Below are positions 16,337-24,904 of a stretch of 64,000 nucleotides of DNA, one piece after another; position 1 is the stretch's first letter, and each line of letters opens with the position of its first letter. The notes under the pieces are model-generated. The model was not told the origin of the DNA. It saw nothing but the letters and a program-made list of their open reading frames with translations, and ran no database searches. This DNA comes from Kineococcus sp. NBC_00420. GTDB lineage: Bacteria > Actinomycetota > Actinomycetes > Actinomycetales > Kineococcaceae. The stretch is taken from assembly GCF_036021035.1 (NCBI RefSeq), contig NZ_CP107930.1, positions 3,782,001 to 3,846,000 of the forward strand. The letters run 5' to 3'. Both the position numbers and the translations under genes were made by a program.

Positions 16337-17295
16337 CGCGGTTCCTGCTCGCGCTCGATGCCGGTGGCAGTTCGACCCGCGCCCTCGTCGCCACCCTCGA
16401 CGGACGTCCCTGCGGGCGGGCGGTGGCAGGGCCGGGGAACCCGACCGCCGTCGGCGCTGCCGCCGCGCTGGCGGCGGTGCGCAGCGCCGCTTCGTCGGCT
16501 CTCGCGCAGGCGGGGCCCGGGGAGGTCGTGTCGGCGGTGCTGGCCGCGGCGGGTTCCGAGCGCGTGGTGGCGTTCGAGGACCTGCGGCGGGTCCTCGACC
16601 TGGCGCCGCACGCGCGGTTCCGCCGGGCCTCCGACCTGCTCGCGATGTACTACTCCGCGGCCGTCGAGGACTCCGGGGCGGGCCTGATCGCCGGGACGGG
16701 TTCCGTCGCGGCGCGGGTCGTCGACGGGGACCTCGGCCGCGTCGTCGGCGGCAACGGCTGGCTGCTGGGGGACGCCGGGTCGGGGTTCTGGATCGGGCGG
16801 CGGGTGGCCCGGGCCGTCGCCGCCGCCCTCGACGGCACCGGACCCGCGACGGAACTACTCGGCGCGACGTTGGAGACGTTCGGGCTCGACGACGACCGCC
16901 GCCCGCGCGAGGGGCGCCCGTACGTGCTCGGCGAACTCGTGGACCTCGTCTACGCCCAGGACCCCGTCGGCCTGGCCCGCCTCGCCCCGGTCTGCTTCGC
17001 GGCCGCCGGGGCGGGGGACCGGGTGGCGGCGGGGATCGTGTCGGGCGCGCAGGGCGAACTGGCCACGCTGCTCGACGCCGTCGCCGGGCCGGGACCCCTC
17101 GTCGTCGGCGGCAGCGTCTGGCGGTTGGGCATCGAGCGCACCGGCCGGTCGGAGGCGTTGCAGCGTGCGCTGGCCGGGCGGCAGGTCGCCGGCGCCGACG
17201 ACGGGCTGCTGGGCGCCGCCGTCCTCGCGCTGCGCGAACTCGGGCACCCCCCGACGCGTTTGCGTGAGCAGCTCACGGCGCTCGCAGCAGGCTGA
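16333..17295 (+). CDS. N-acetylglucosamine kinase-like (BadF/BadG/BcrA/BcrD ATPase family)
   Basis: A 320-residue kinase of the ASKHA fold. The phosphate-1 loop LALDAGGSSTRALVATL lies at residues 5-21, phosphate-2 is LIAGTGSVAARV (about 117-128), and GGNGWLLGDAGSGFWIGRRV (about 138-157) is the hallmark of the GlcNAc-kinase-like group. It probably phosphorylates the imported amino sugar, trapping it in the cell and making the signal for RpiR. The GTG start overlaps the permease stop (GTGA). Its last 23 bp overlap the convergent exporter gene. Confidence 0.85.
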   Translation: MTRFLLALDAGGSSTRALVATLDGRPCGRAVAGPGNPTAVGAAAALAAVRSAASSALAQAGPGEVVSAVLAAAGSERVVAFEDLRRVLDLAPHARFRRASDLLAMYYSAAVEDSGAGLIAGTGSVAARVVDGDLGRVVGGNGWLLGDAGSGFWIGRRVARAVAAALDGTGPATELLGATLETFGLDDDRRPREGRPYVLGELVDLVYAQDPVGLARLAPVCFAAAGAGDRVAAGIVSGAQGELATLLDAVAGPGPLVVGGSVWRLGIERTGRSEALQRALAGRQVAGADDGLLGAAVLALRELGHPPTRLREQLTALAAG

Positions 17296-17875
17296 CCGCG
17301 AGGACCGTCATGATCAGCGCCACCCCGAGGTCCAGTACCCGCCAGGCGGCGGGACGGGCGAAGAGCGGTCGCAGCAGTCTCGCCCCGTGACCCAGGACGG
17401 TGAACCACACCAGGCTCGCGAGCATCGCGCCGGCGGCGAACCACCAGCGCGCCCCGCCGTGGGTGGCGGCGACCGACCCGAGCAGGACCACCGTGTCGAG
17501 GTAGACGTGCGGGTTCAGCCAGGTGAGGGCGGCGGTCGTGGCGAGCACGGTGCTGAGGCGCGCAGGTTCCCCCGTGGTGTCGGCGCGCAGGGCGCCGGGG
17601 CGCCAGGCCCGGCGCAGCGCGAAGGCGGCGTAGGCGAAGAGGAACGCCGCGCCGACCCACCGCACGACCTGGAGGACGTCGGGGGAGCGGGTGAGGAGGG
17701 CCCCGGCGCCGCCGACGCCCGCGGCGATGAGGACGACGTCGCTGGCTACGCAGACCGCGACGACCGCCCCGACGTGCTCCCCGCGGATCCCCTGTTTGAT
17801 CACGAGGGTGTTCTGGGCGCCGATGGCGACGATGAGGGAGAGGCCGAAGAGGGTTCCGGCCAGGAACGTGAGCAC
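17273..17875 (-). CDS. LysE/ArgO family amino-acid exporter
   Basis: A 200-residue membrane protein with about six helices. The family start GLSLIVAIGAQNTLVIKQGIRGEH (residues 11-34) and the WLNPHVYLDTVVLLGS segment (about 138-153) identify LysE-type exporters of lysine and/or arginine. The GTG at 17875 is preceded at 6 nt by TAGCGT (minus strand), so the mRNA is likely leaderless; the GGAGG next to the start is too close to act as a ribosome site. It is divergent from its likely regulator. The last 23 bp overlap the kinase gene. Confidence 0.92.
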   Translation of the reverse strand: MLTFLAGTLFGLSLIVAIGAQNTLVIKQGIRGEHVGAVVAVCVASDVVLIAAGVGGAGALLTRSPDVLQVVRWVGAAFLFAYAAFALRRAWRPGALRADTTGEPARLSTVLATTAALTWLNPHVYLDTVVLLGSVAATHGGARWWFAAGAMLASLVWFTVLGHGARLLRPLFARPAAWRVLDLGVALIMTVLAVSLLRAP

Positions 17876-17946
17876 CCTCCGACGCTAGAGAGCCGAGCCC
17901 GACGACTCCAGCTCAGGATCCTTCACCGGCATTAGCATCGCTGTTC

Positions 17947-18801
17947 GTGGACCTCGACCTCGGACAGCTGCGGGCGCTGGCGGCGGCCGTCGCCGAGGGC
18001 ACGTTCGAAGCCGCCGCCCGTGCGCTGCACGTGACCCCCTCGGCCGTGAGCCAGCGGATCCGGGCGCTGGAGTCCTCGGCCGGCCGGGTGCTGCTCGTGC
18101 GCTCGAAACCCGTCGTCCCGACCGTGGCCGGCCGGACGGTGCTGCGGCTGGCGCGCGAGGTCGAACTGCTCGCCGCGGACGCGGGACGCGAACTCGGCGA
18201 GGCGTCCGGGATGCCCGTGCTGCCCGTCGCGGTCAACGCGGACTCGCTCGCGACCTGGTTCCTCGCGGCCATCGCCCCGCTGGCGGGGGACTTCTGCTTC
18301 GACCTGCGCCGCGAGGACCAGGAACGCACCAGCGAACTGCTGCGCGACGGCAGCGTCGTCGCGGCCGTCACCGCGCAGGCCGAAGCGGTCGCGGGGTGCT
18401 CGGTCACCCGCCTCGGGTCCGTGCACTACCAACCCTGCGCGTCGGTGGACTTCGCCCGCCGGTGGTTCCCCGGCGGGGTCGACCGGGACGCGCTGGCGCG
18501 GGCGCCCGTGGTGGTCTTCGACCGCGACGACGACCTGCAGGACGACTGGTTGCGCGGGTTCGGGTACCCCCTCCCGCCCCGTCACCACGTCCCGGCGACG
18601 GCGGACTTCGGCGAGGCCGTCCGGCGGGGCTTCGGCTGGGGGATGCTGCTCCCGGCGCAGATCGGGGCCGCCGGGGCGGGGGAGCTCGTCGACCTCGCGC
18701 CCGGCGGCGGGGTCGACGTCGTCCTGCACTGGCAGCGGTGGAAAATCCGCTCCCCGTCGCTGGACCGGCTCGGCGACGCCGTCCTCGCTGCCTGGCGCTG
18801 A
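17947..18801 (+). CDS. LysR regulator of the ArgP/LysG group
   Basis: A 284-residue LysR protein. The N-terminal winged helix (LRALAAAVAEGTFEAAARAL, HVTPSAVSQRIRALESSAGR) and the effector domain with WQRWKIRSPSLDRLGDAV at the end match the ArgP/IciA/LysG group, which senses lysine and arginine and activates the divergent LysE/ArgO exporter. The intergenic space is 71 bp. The GTG at 17947 has TAGCAT (17933-17938) 8 nt upstream, fitting a leaderless transcript. The pairing of exporter and regulator is the standard lysEG arrangement. Confidence 0.9.
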   Translation: MDLDLGQLRALAAAVAEGTFEAAARALHVTPSAVSQRIRALESSAGRVLLVRSKPVVPTVAGRTVLRLAREVELLAADAGRELGEASGMPVLPVAVNADSLATWFLAAIAPLAGDFCFDLRREDQERTSELLRDGSVVAAVTAQAEAVAGCSVTRLGSVHYQPCASVDFARRWFPGGVDRDALARAPVVVFDRDDDLQDDWLRGFGYPLPPRHHVPATADFGEAVRRGFGWGMLLPAQIGAAGAGELVDLAPGGGVDVVLHWQRWKIRSPSLDRLGDAVLAAWR

Positions 18802-18827
18802 TCCCGTCCCGGCCGCACGCTGTGCGG

Positions 18828-19310
18828 GTGAGCGAATCCTGCTGGGCCTACCCCCGTCCGCCGCGCCTGGAAGTCGCGACGCGACGGGTGCGGATCCACG
18901 ACCCCGAGGGTCGGCTCCTCGTCGACGTGGCTCCCGAGGAGGGGCGAGCGTGGCGGGTCCTGGAGACCTCGCACCCGCCGACGTACTACGTCGCACGGGA
19001 CGCGGTGCCCGCCGACGCGATCGCCCCCGGGGACGGCAGGTCGTGGTGCGAGTGGAAGGGGCAGGCGTCCTACGTGGACCTGCTCGGCGCGGACGGGCAG
19101 GTGCTGCGACCCCGCGCCGCCTGGACCTACCCGCGGCCGACCCCGGGTTTCGAGGCCCTGACCGGCGCGCTGGCGTTCTACCCCTCCGGGGTGCGCTGCC
19201 TGCTCGACGACGAGGAGGTGCTGGCGCAGGAGGGCGACTTCTACGGCGGGTGGATCAGCTCCGAGGTGACGGGCCCCTTCAAGGGCGCACCGGGCACCAT
19301 GGGCTGGTGA
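18828..19310 (+). CDS. DUF427 domain protein
   Basis: A protein of about 160 residues with one DUF427 domain: YPRPPRLEVATRRVRI at the start, VLETSHPPTYYVARDAV (about 41-57) and SWCEWKGQASYVDL (about 70-83). The function of this family is unknown. Two in-frame GTG codons at 18822 and 18828 are equally possible starts; no Shine-Dalgarno site is seen. It lies 26 bp after the LysR gene on the same strand and may be read through from it. The gap after it (19311-19330) holds imperfect tandem copies of GTGATCG. Confidence 0.85.
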   Translation: MSESCWAYPRPPRLEVATRRVRIHDPEGRLLVDVAPEEGRAWRVLETSHPPTYYVARDAVPADAIAPGDGRSWCEWKGQASYVDLLGADGQVLRPRAAWTYPRPTPGFEALTGALAFYPSGVRCLLDDEEVLAQEGDFYGGWISSEVTGPFKGAPGTMGW

Positions 19311-19330
19311 TCGAGTGATCGGGTGACCCG

Positions 19331-20599
19331 TCAGAGGTGGGTGCCCGCGACGTCCCCGCGGTGGTCGGTGGGGGCGTGGCGGAACCTCGCCGCGTCGAGC
19401 CTGCGCACGATCGGGCCGGCCGTGAGGCCGTGGACGAAGACCGACAGGGCGATGGTGAAACCGACTGCGGCCCAGAGCTCCTCGCCGGGGAACTCGCCCT
19501 CCCCGAGGGCGTAGGCGAGGTAGAACAACGAGCCGATGCCGCGGACCCCGAAGCTCCCGATGACCCAGCGCTCGCGGGGTCCGCCGGCGGTGCGGGCCAG
19601 GCTGAGATACCCCACGACGGGGCGGATCACGACGATGAGCAGCACGCCGACCAGGGCCAGGCGCCACGTGAGGGCAGCCAGCAACCCGTCGGTGAGGGCC
19701 GCCCCGAGCAGCAGCAGCAGCCACGACGTGAGCATCCGCTCGATCTGCTCGACGAACTCGTGCGCCACCTTGTGCGCCCCGTGGGCCCGTTCGGCGGAGC
19801 GGATGGTGCAGGCGGCCACGAAGACCGCGACGAAGCCGTAGCCGTGGACGAGTTCGGTGACCCCGTAGGCCAGGAAGGTCACGGCGAGCGCGGTGAACCC
19901 CTCGGCGTTGTCGGCCAGGCGCAGCGACGGGAGCGGGGAGTGAAAGAACAGCCGCCCCAGGACCCAGCCGATGAGCAGGCCGGAGGCCACGCCGACGACG
20001 CCGCGGAGGGCGACGTCCTCGAGGAACCAGTCGCGCAGCGCCACGACGGACAGTCCCGTGCCCGCGAGGACGACGGCGAGGTGCACGATCGGGAAGGCCG
20101 CACCGTCGTTCAGGCCGGCCTCGCTGGTCAGGGCGAAGCGGACCTCGTCCTCGGTGTTGTCCTCGTCGGCGGGTTCCCCGACCTGGACGTCACTGGCGAG
20201 GACGGGGTCGGTGGGGGCGAGGGCCGCGCCCAGCAGCAGGGCCGCGGCCATCGGCAGACCGGCCAGCCACCCCGCCCACGCGACGGCCGCGATCGTCAGC
20301 GGCATCGCCACGGCGAGGAGCCGCCAGGTGGACGCCCAACGGCGCCACCCGACGGCTCGGTCGAGAGCGAGACCCGCCCCCATCAACGAGATGATCACGA
20401 CCAGCTCGGTGACGTGCTGGGTGGCCTCGCGGTGCTTCAGCGGGTCGACCGACGGCAACCCCGGGACGAGGCCCAGCAGGACCCCGGCCCCGAGGAAGGC
20501 CATCGGCAGGTTGACCGGGAGCCGGTCCACCACCCGCGGCAGCAGGGCCGCAACGAGGGCACTGGCCCCCGCGAGGGTGAAGAGGACCGGCGACAGCAC
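19331..20599 (-). CDS. Na+/H+ antiporter, CPA1 (NhaP) type
   Basis: A 422-residue membrane protein with about 12 helices. The key helix reads LGAALAPTDPVLASDVQVG (about 143-161), with TDP as in CPA1 exchangers, and the second functional motif is FALTSEAGLNDGAAFP (about 175-190), which has the ND pair of electroneutral exchangers. It should exchange Na+ or K+ for H+ across the cytoplasmic membrane. The GTG at 20599 is 5 bp after the stop of the GlsB gene, so both are likely cotranscribed, suggesting a shared pH or osmotic stress role. Confidence 0.9.
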   Translation of the reverse strand: MLSPVLFTLAGASALVAALLPRVVDRLPVNLPMAFLGAGVLLGLVPGLPSVDPLKHREATQHVTELVVIISLMGAGLALDRAVGWRRWASTWRLLAVAMPLTIAAVAWAGWLAGLPMAAALLLGAALAPTDPVLASDVQVGEPADEDNTEDEVRFALTSEAGLNDGAAFPIVHLAVVLAGTGLSVVALRDWFLEDVALRGVVGVASGLLIGWVLGRLFFHSPLPSLRLADNAEGFTALAVTFLAYGVTELVHGYGFVAVFVAACTIRSAERAHGAHKVAHEFVEQIERMLTSWLLLLLGAALTDGLLAALTWRLALVGVLLIVVIRPVVGYLSLARTAGGPRERWVIGSFGVRGIGSLFYLAYALGEGEFPGEELWAAVGFTIALSVFVHGLTAGPIVRRLDAARFRHAPTDHRGDVAGTHL

Positions 20600-20604
20600 C
20601 TGGG

Positions 20605-20871
20605 TCAGCGACGACGGCCGCGGAGCGACCCGACGATCGAGACGCCGATGGCCGCGATGACCACCTGGAAGATCAGTTCGATCCAGTCGAAGCCCTTGGT
20701 GTCGGCCACGCCGGTGCCGCGGGCGATGGCGGTGCCGATCAGGGCGGCGACGATACCGACGACGATCGTCAGCAGGATCGAGATGTTCTGGCGGCCGGGC
20801 AGGACCAGGCGCGCGAGCGCTCCGATGATGAGCCCGACGACGATGGCCGTGATGATGCCGGTGATGGTCAT
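20605..20871 (-). CDS. GlsB/YeaQ/YmgE family stress membrane protein
   Basis: An 88-residue protein with three helices (IITAIVVGLIIGALARLVL, ILLTIVVGIVAALIGTAIA, IFQVVIAAIGVSIVGSLRG), as in the transglycosylase-associated/GlsB family, whose members are often general-stress induced. The ATG at 20871 has GAGGA 5 nt upstream and is preferred over an ATG four codons earlier. The 189-bp region upstream (20872-21060) contains no gene; I saw a GCGGAA/TTCCGC inverted repeat there but no clear alternative sigma-factor site. Confidence 0.88.
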   Translation of the reverse strand: MTITGIITAIVVGLIIGALARLVLPGRQNISILLTIVVGIVAALIGTAIARGTGVADTKGFDWIELIFQVVIAAIGVSIVGSLRGRRR

Positions 20872-21060
20872 GTGTTCCTCCAAGATCAGTTCAGCCCACG
20901 GGATGCTGTGGACCCGACGCGGAAACGGTCTTCGCTTCCGCGGCGCGGCCGAACCGTGTCACGAATTGGCCGTGATCGCCCGCCGGACCGGCGTTCGTTC
21001 CACCTGGGACACACTCGGTCACGAGCCGAACACAGCTGAAGGGAGCAGTGGGAAGCGCCC

Positions 21061-21681
21061 TCAGGAGAAGCGGTCGGGGTCGCCGGCTCCGACCCGGACG
21101 ACCTCGGGATATCCCTCCGACCAGTCCACGACGGTCGTCGGCGACGTCCCGCACTCACCGGCGTCGACCACCGCGTCGACGACGTGGTCGAGTTCCTCCT
21201 TGATCGTCCAGCCGTCGGTCAGGGGTTCCTCGTGGCCGGGCAGCAGCAGGGTGCTGGAGAGCAGGGGTTCGCCGAGTTCCGTGAGCAGCGCCCGCACGAA
21301 CCGGTGGTCCGGGATCCGGACGCCCACGGTCTTCTTCTTGGGGTGCGCGAACCGCCGGGGGACCTCCTTGGTCGCCGGCAGGATGAACGTGTACGGGTTC
21401 GGCGTCGCGGCCTTGATGGCGCGGAACTGCGCGTTGTCGAGGTGCACGAACTGCCCGAGCTGGGCGAAGTCCGAGCAGATCAGCGTGAAGTGGTGCTTGT
21501 CGTCCAGCTGCCGGATGCGACGGATGCGGTCGGCGCCGGTGTGGCTGTCGAGGCGGCAACCCAGCGCGTAGCAGGAGTCCGTCGGGTAGGCGATGAGGCC
21601 GTCCTCCCGCAGCACCGCCGCGAGTTGCGCGATCGACCGGGGTTGCGGGTTCTCGGGGTGGACCTCCACGAAACGCGCCAT
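21061..21681 (-). CDS. YciO/YrdC/Sua5-family protein (L-threonylcarbamoyladenylate synthase-like)
   Basis: A 206-residue protein with the YrdC fold. GLIAYPTDSCYALGCRLDS (about 28-46), KHHFTLICSDF (about 62-72) and the KKKTVGVRIPDH stretch (about 114-125) match the YciO subgroup, which resembles TsaC but whose role in t6A synthesis is unproven. TsaC-type lysine and serine residues (KxR-like, SST) are partly present. The ATG at 21681 has TAGAGT 6 nt upstream on the minus strand, so the mRNA is probably leaderless. Confidence 0.88.
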   Translation of the reverse strand: MARFVEVHPENPQPRSIAQLAAVLREDGLIAYPTDSCYALGCRLDSHTGADRIRRIRQLDDKHHFTLICSDFAQLGQFVHLDNAQFRAIKAATPNPYTFILPATKEVPRRFAHPKKKTVGVRIPDHRFVRALLTELGEPLLSSTLLLPGHEEPLTDGWTIKEELDHVVDAVVDAGECGTSPTTVVDWSEGYPEVVRVGAGDPDRFS

Positions 21682-21765
21682 GACCCGACTCTAGAGGAGT
21701 GCGGTCCGGGTCACCGCCGTGCCGTGGTGGACACGGGCCTGCACCCACCGCCGCCTCCCGCTCGT

Positions 21766-22464
21766 TCAGGGAGCGGGCGTCCCGGGGGTGCGGACGGTGG
21801 CGAAGTCGAGCGTCCGTCGCAGGGCGAAACCCAGGCTCTCGTAGAGCCGGATCGCGCCGGTGTTGTGCGCGGCGGCGTGCAGGAAGGGGAGCTCGCCGCG
21901 GTCGCGGACGCCCTGGGCGACGGCCCGGACCAGCGACGTCGCCAGCCCGCGGCCGCGGGCGCTCGGATCGGTGCAGACGGCGCTGATCTCGGTCGCCCCG
22001 GTGGGGTGCAGGCGTTCGCCGGCCAGGGCCAGCAGCCGGCCGTCCTCCCGGATCCCGAGGTAGCGGCCCAGCAGTCGGGTCCGCCGCCCGAACGGGCCGG
22101 GTTGCGTGCGCGAGACCAGGTCGAGCATGTCGTCGACGTCCTGGTCGCCCAGTTCCACGGCGTGCGGCGAGGGTTCGGTCCGCAGCGCGTCGGTCGCCAC
22201 CAGCTGCACGCCCGGGAGGCGGGCCGTCACCGTGAAACCCTCCGGCGGCGTCACGGCCAGGGCGGGGACGAGGAGCAGGACGCCCGGACCGGCGACGTCG
22301 GCGAGGTCGTGCCAGCCCCGGGGGTCGCCCTGGTCGGCGACCCCGGAGAAGGGGGACACGTCCACCGGGAACCGCCGGCCGTCGCCCGTCCCCTCGGCGA
22401 GGTGGGCGTGGGTCGTCGCCAACGACGACCAGACGGGGTTGTCGAGGGGGTGGTGCTGCGTCAC
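21766..22464 (-). CDS. GNAT family N-acetyltransferase
   Basis: A 232-residue acetyltransferase. The acetyl-CoA loop is in EISAVCTDPSARGRGLATSL (about 169-188), followed by HAAAHNTGAIRLYESLGFALRR, the canonical end of the fold. The N-terminal half matches the FR47-like proteins only weakly, so the substrate is unknown. The GTG at 22464 overlaps the stop of the membrane protein gene by 4 bp (GTGA), making it the last gene of the amine oxidase operon. Confidence 0.85.
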   Translation of the reverse strand: MTQHHPLDNPVWSSLATTHAHLAEGTGDGRRFPVDVSPFSGVADQGDPRGWHDLADVAGPGVLLLVPALAVTPPEGFTVTARLPGVQLVATDALRTEPSPHAVELGDQDVDDMLDLVSRTQPGPFGRRTRLLGRYLGIREDGRLLALAGERLHPTGATEISAVCTDPSARGRGLATSLVRAVAQGVRDRGELPFLHAAAHNTGAIRLYESLGFALRRTLDFATVRTPGTPAP

Positions 22465-22937
22465 CCAAGCATCGTTCCACGCCCCCGCAGGAGGTGGGGC
22501 CGGCCGGTCAGGAGGTGGAGGCACGTCGCGACCTGGGCCAGCGTGAGGACCGACACCAGCGCGAGCAGGACGGGCGAGTGCCAGGGATCGGCGAGGGTCG
22601 TGGTGTGGCCGGCGTGCCCGCGGAGGGAGAGGACCGACGCGGAGCCGCCGGCGGGGGTCACCAGCAGGGCCGCGTGGGTCAGCAGCACCACCGTGCCGAC
22701 AGCGGCGACCAGGGCCCACGTCCGGGGGGACGGGCTGCGCCACAGGTGGCCCGCGCACGGCAGGCAGACCAGCGACATCACCAGCAGCACCCCCGCCAGG
22801 GGGAGGGAGGCTCCCGCGTGGGCGATCGCCAGCGGCACGTGCAGGACCGCTGCGACCACCCCGGTCACCGCGACCCACCGGGAGGCGTGGGCCTCCCGGT
22901 GGGTCGCGGAGCGTGGACGGTTCACGAGGTGCAGCAT
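22461..22937 (-). CDS. small four-helix membrane protein, unknown function
   Basis: A 158-residue protein with four predicted helices (WVAVTGVVAAVLHVPLAIAH, PLAGVLLVMSLVCLPCAGHL, WALVAAVGTVVLLTHAALLV, SPVLLALVSVLTLAQVATCL). His residues occur near helix ends (LHVPLAIAHAG, CAGHLW, RGHAGHTTTL), which could bind metal, but this is speculation. The ATG at 22937 lies inside the last codons of the amine oxidase gene and GGAGGGGG stands just before it. It may serve the oxidase, for example in copper supply; there is no direct evidence. Confidence 0.7.
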   Translation of the reverse strand: MLHLVNRPRSATHREAHASRWVAVTGVVAAVLHVPLAIAHAGASLPLAGVLLVMSLVCLPCAGHLWRSPSPRTWALVAAVGTVVLLTHAALLVTPAGGSASVLSLRGHAGHTTTLADPWHSPVLLALVSVLTLAQVATCLHLLTGRPHLLRGRGTMLG

Positions 22938-24904
22938 CCCCCTCCGCCCGACCCGTGGGAGGGCTTCGCCACCGGCACGCCGAGCGCGGGGTTGCGGTCG
23001 AAGAACCCGACCGGCTTCAGGGTGAACCCCGCGTAGTCGACCGGCATGATCGGCCAGTCCTCCGGGCGGGGGAAGTGCGTCAACCCGAACGTGTGCCACA
23101 GGACCAGGTCCTGGCCGTCGAGGTCGCGGTCACCCGCGACGAACGCGGGCAACCCGGCCCCGCCCGGGTTCTGGTTCACCAGGTCCCCCGCCGGGTAGCG
23201 CTCCTCCGGGTCGTACTGCGTCACCCACAGGTGCTTCGTGCCGAACGTCGCCCGGTCGTGGACCGAACTCGTCTCGTCGGCCAGCAGCAGCGGCTGGTGC
23301 TCGGGGTGCAGGGCGTAGCCGGTGGGCTGTCCCAGCGCGTTCTTCCGCTCGGTGTTCAGCACGTGCCACACCCGGCCCGCGGCGCCGTTGGCCTCGCGCT
23401 GGGCGTGGGCCTCGCTCGTCAGCCGGGTCGCCTTGCGGGCGAACGCGTTGCCGTAGGGGTTCCCCTCGCCGCGGGGGACCCGCACCGCGTCGACCTCCTC
23501 GACGGCGTTCGCGAGGCCGTCGACCATCATGTCGAGCCGGGCCGAGAAGAGGTGCTGGTGGAACGGTGCGGCCAGACCGGGGGCGATCTCGGTGGAGAAC
23601 TCCAACCCCTCCTCGGGGTAGGCGGCGGTGAACACGACCCCGGTGGCCTTGGCCTCGAGCTCGATGGTGCCGTCGAGGTAGAGGTACCAGTAGAACCCGT
23701 AGTCGTAGTTCCCGATGGTGGTGAAGAAGGAGATCACCAACCGGCGCTGACGGCGGGTCTCGTTCATGCCGTTGAACATGTCGGAGTGCTTCCAGAGCAC
23801 CCCGTAGTCCTCCTCGTGCAGGCAGATCGCGTTCTGCACGTCCTTCGGGTGACCGGTCTCGTCGGCCATCACGGCGTCGAAGTAGTGGATCTCGCCGAGG
23901 CAGTCGCAGCCCAGCGCGAGGGAGTTCACGAACCGGCCGAAGAGGTACTCGCCGGTGTCGAAGTAGTTCTGCCAGAACCGCACCGGCGACGGGTCGGCGT
24001 AGGGCACGACCATCTCCGCGATCGAGGCCCGGTACACCACGTCGCGACGGGCCTCCGGGTCCGGTCCGGTGACGTCGGCGACGGAGAGCTGGTGCAGGGT
24101 CAGCCCCTCCCGCGGGTCGAAACCGACCCGGACCTTCCAGCCCTGCCAGGTGACGACGTCGCCGTCGACGGAGAAGCTCGGACCCTCGGGTTGGGTGATC
24201 GAGATGGGTTTGAGGTCGGTGCGTTCCGGCTGGGCGTGCGGGGCCTCGTTCCAGTTCCCCGTCTGCTGCGGGACGGTGAACCGCTGGTGGTCCAGGACGT
24301 GCAGGACCTTCTGGGCGGAGAGGTCGACGTAGGCGACGACCCCGTCGACGGGGTGCGCCCAGGGCAGCGCCTGCGCGTCCGGCTGCTGGAACGCGAACAC
24401 CCGCATGATGCGGGAGGCGCCCGGGTCGGTCGCGGGGATGTCGTCGTAGTGACCGGCCGAGAGCGGGACGGTCACGACGTCGGAGACGGTGAGGCCACGG
24501 GCGGCGAGGGCGGCGACCCAGCGTTCGTCGACCGCGACGATCGGGTCGATCGCCGCGAACTCCTCCTCGAGGATCGGGACGTGTCCCTGCGTCGGGCCGT
24601 CGACGGTGTGGTCGGAGAGGACCCGGTGCTCCGACAGCGAGATCCGCACGTCGCGCCCGACGCCGGTCGCGGTGTCCAGCAGCAGCGCTCGGACGGTCCG
24701 CGAGATCGGGTCGCCGGGGGAGAACGCGAGGACCTCGGCCTTGGGGGGTTCCAGCAGCCCGAGGTAGGCGAACCGCGTCGTCGGGGTCAGGGTGTCGGCC
24801 AGCAGTTCGCGGGTCGCGTCGATCTCGCCCGCGCTCAGGCGGTCGAGGGGGTGGTCCGGACCCGAGGTCAGCGAGAGGTCGGTGGGGGTGTCGAGCAGGC
24901 TCAT
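22922..24904 (-). CDS. copper-containing primary-amine oxidase
   Basis: A 660-residue copper amine oxidase, which converts primary amines to aldehydes with release of H2O2 and ammonia. Visible catalytic features: the topaquinone precursor Tyr400 in GNYD, the catalytic base Asp316 in YFDTGEY, and copper ligands His449 and His451 (HQH) and His610 (LTHFPRPEDWP). There is no signal peptide, as in cytosolic actinobacterial enzymes. An unusual tail GGGGCCTS ends the protein. The ATG overlaps the permease stop (ATGA), so uptake and oxidation are coupled. The amine substrate is not predictable. Confidence 0.96.
   Translation of the reverse strand: MSLLDTPTDLSLTSGPDHPLDRLSAGEIDATRELLADTLTPTTRFAYLGLLEPPKAEVLAFSPGDPISRTVRALLLDTATGVGRDVRISLSEHRVLSDHTVDGPTQGHVPILEEEFAAIDPIVAVDERWVAALAARGLTVSDVVTVPLSAGHYDDIPATDPGASRIMRVFAFQQPDAQALPWAHPVDGVVAYVDLSAQKVLHVLDHQRFTVPQQTGNWNEAPHAQPERTDLKPISITQPEGPSFSVDGDVVTWQGWKVRVGFDPREGLTLHQLSVADVTGPDPEARRDVVYRASIAEMVVPYADPSPVRFWQNYFDTGEYLFGRFVNSLALGCDCLGEIHYFDAVMADETGHPKDVQNAICLHEEDYGVLWKHSDMFNGMNETRRQRRLVISFFTTIGNYDYGFYWYLYLDGTIELEAKATGVVFTAAYPEEGLEFSTEIAPGLAAPFHQHLFSARLDMMVDGLANAVEEVDAVRVPRGEGNPYGNAFARKATRLTSEAHAQREANGAAGRVWHVLNTERKNALGQPTGYALHPEHQPLLLADETSSVHDRATFGTKHLWVTQYDPEERYPAGDLVNQNPGGAGLPAFVAGDRDLDGQDLVLWHTFGLTHFPRPEDWPIMPVDYAGFTLKPVGFFDRNPALGVPVAKPSHGSGGGGCCTS

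Noticed and set aside
19308-19331. Three near copies of GTGATCG after the DUF427 gene
   Set aside because: Too short and imperfect to be a functional repeat; partly made of stop codons of the gene end.
20872-21060. Possible sigma-B or SigR type promoter before the GlsB gene
   Set aside because: GTTT and GGGT or GGAAC and GTT pairs occur but the spacings do not fit the consensus.
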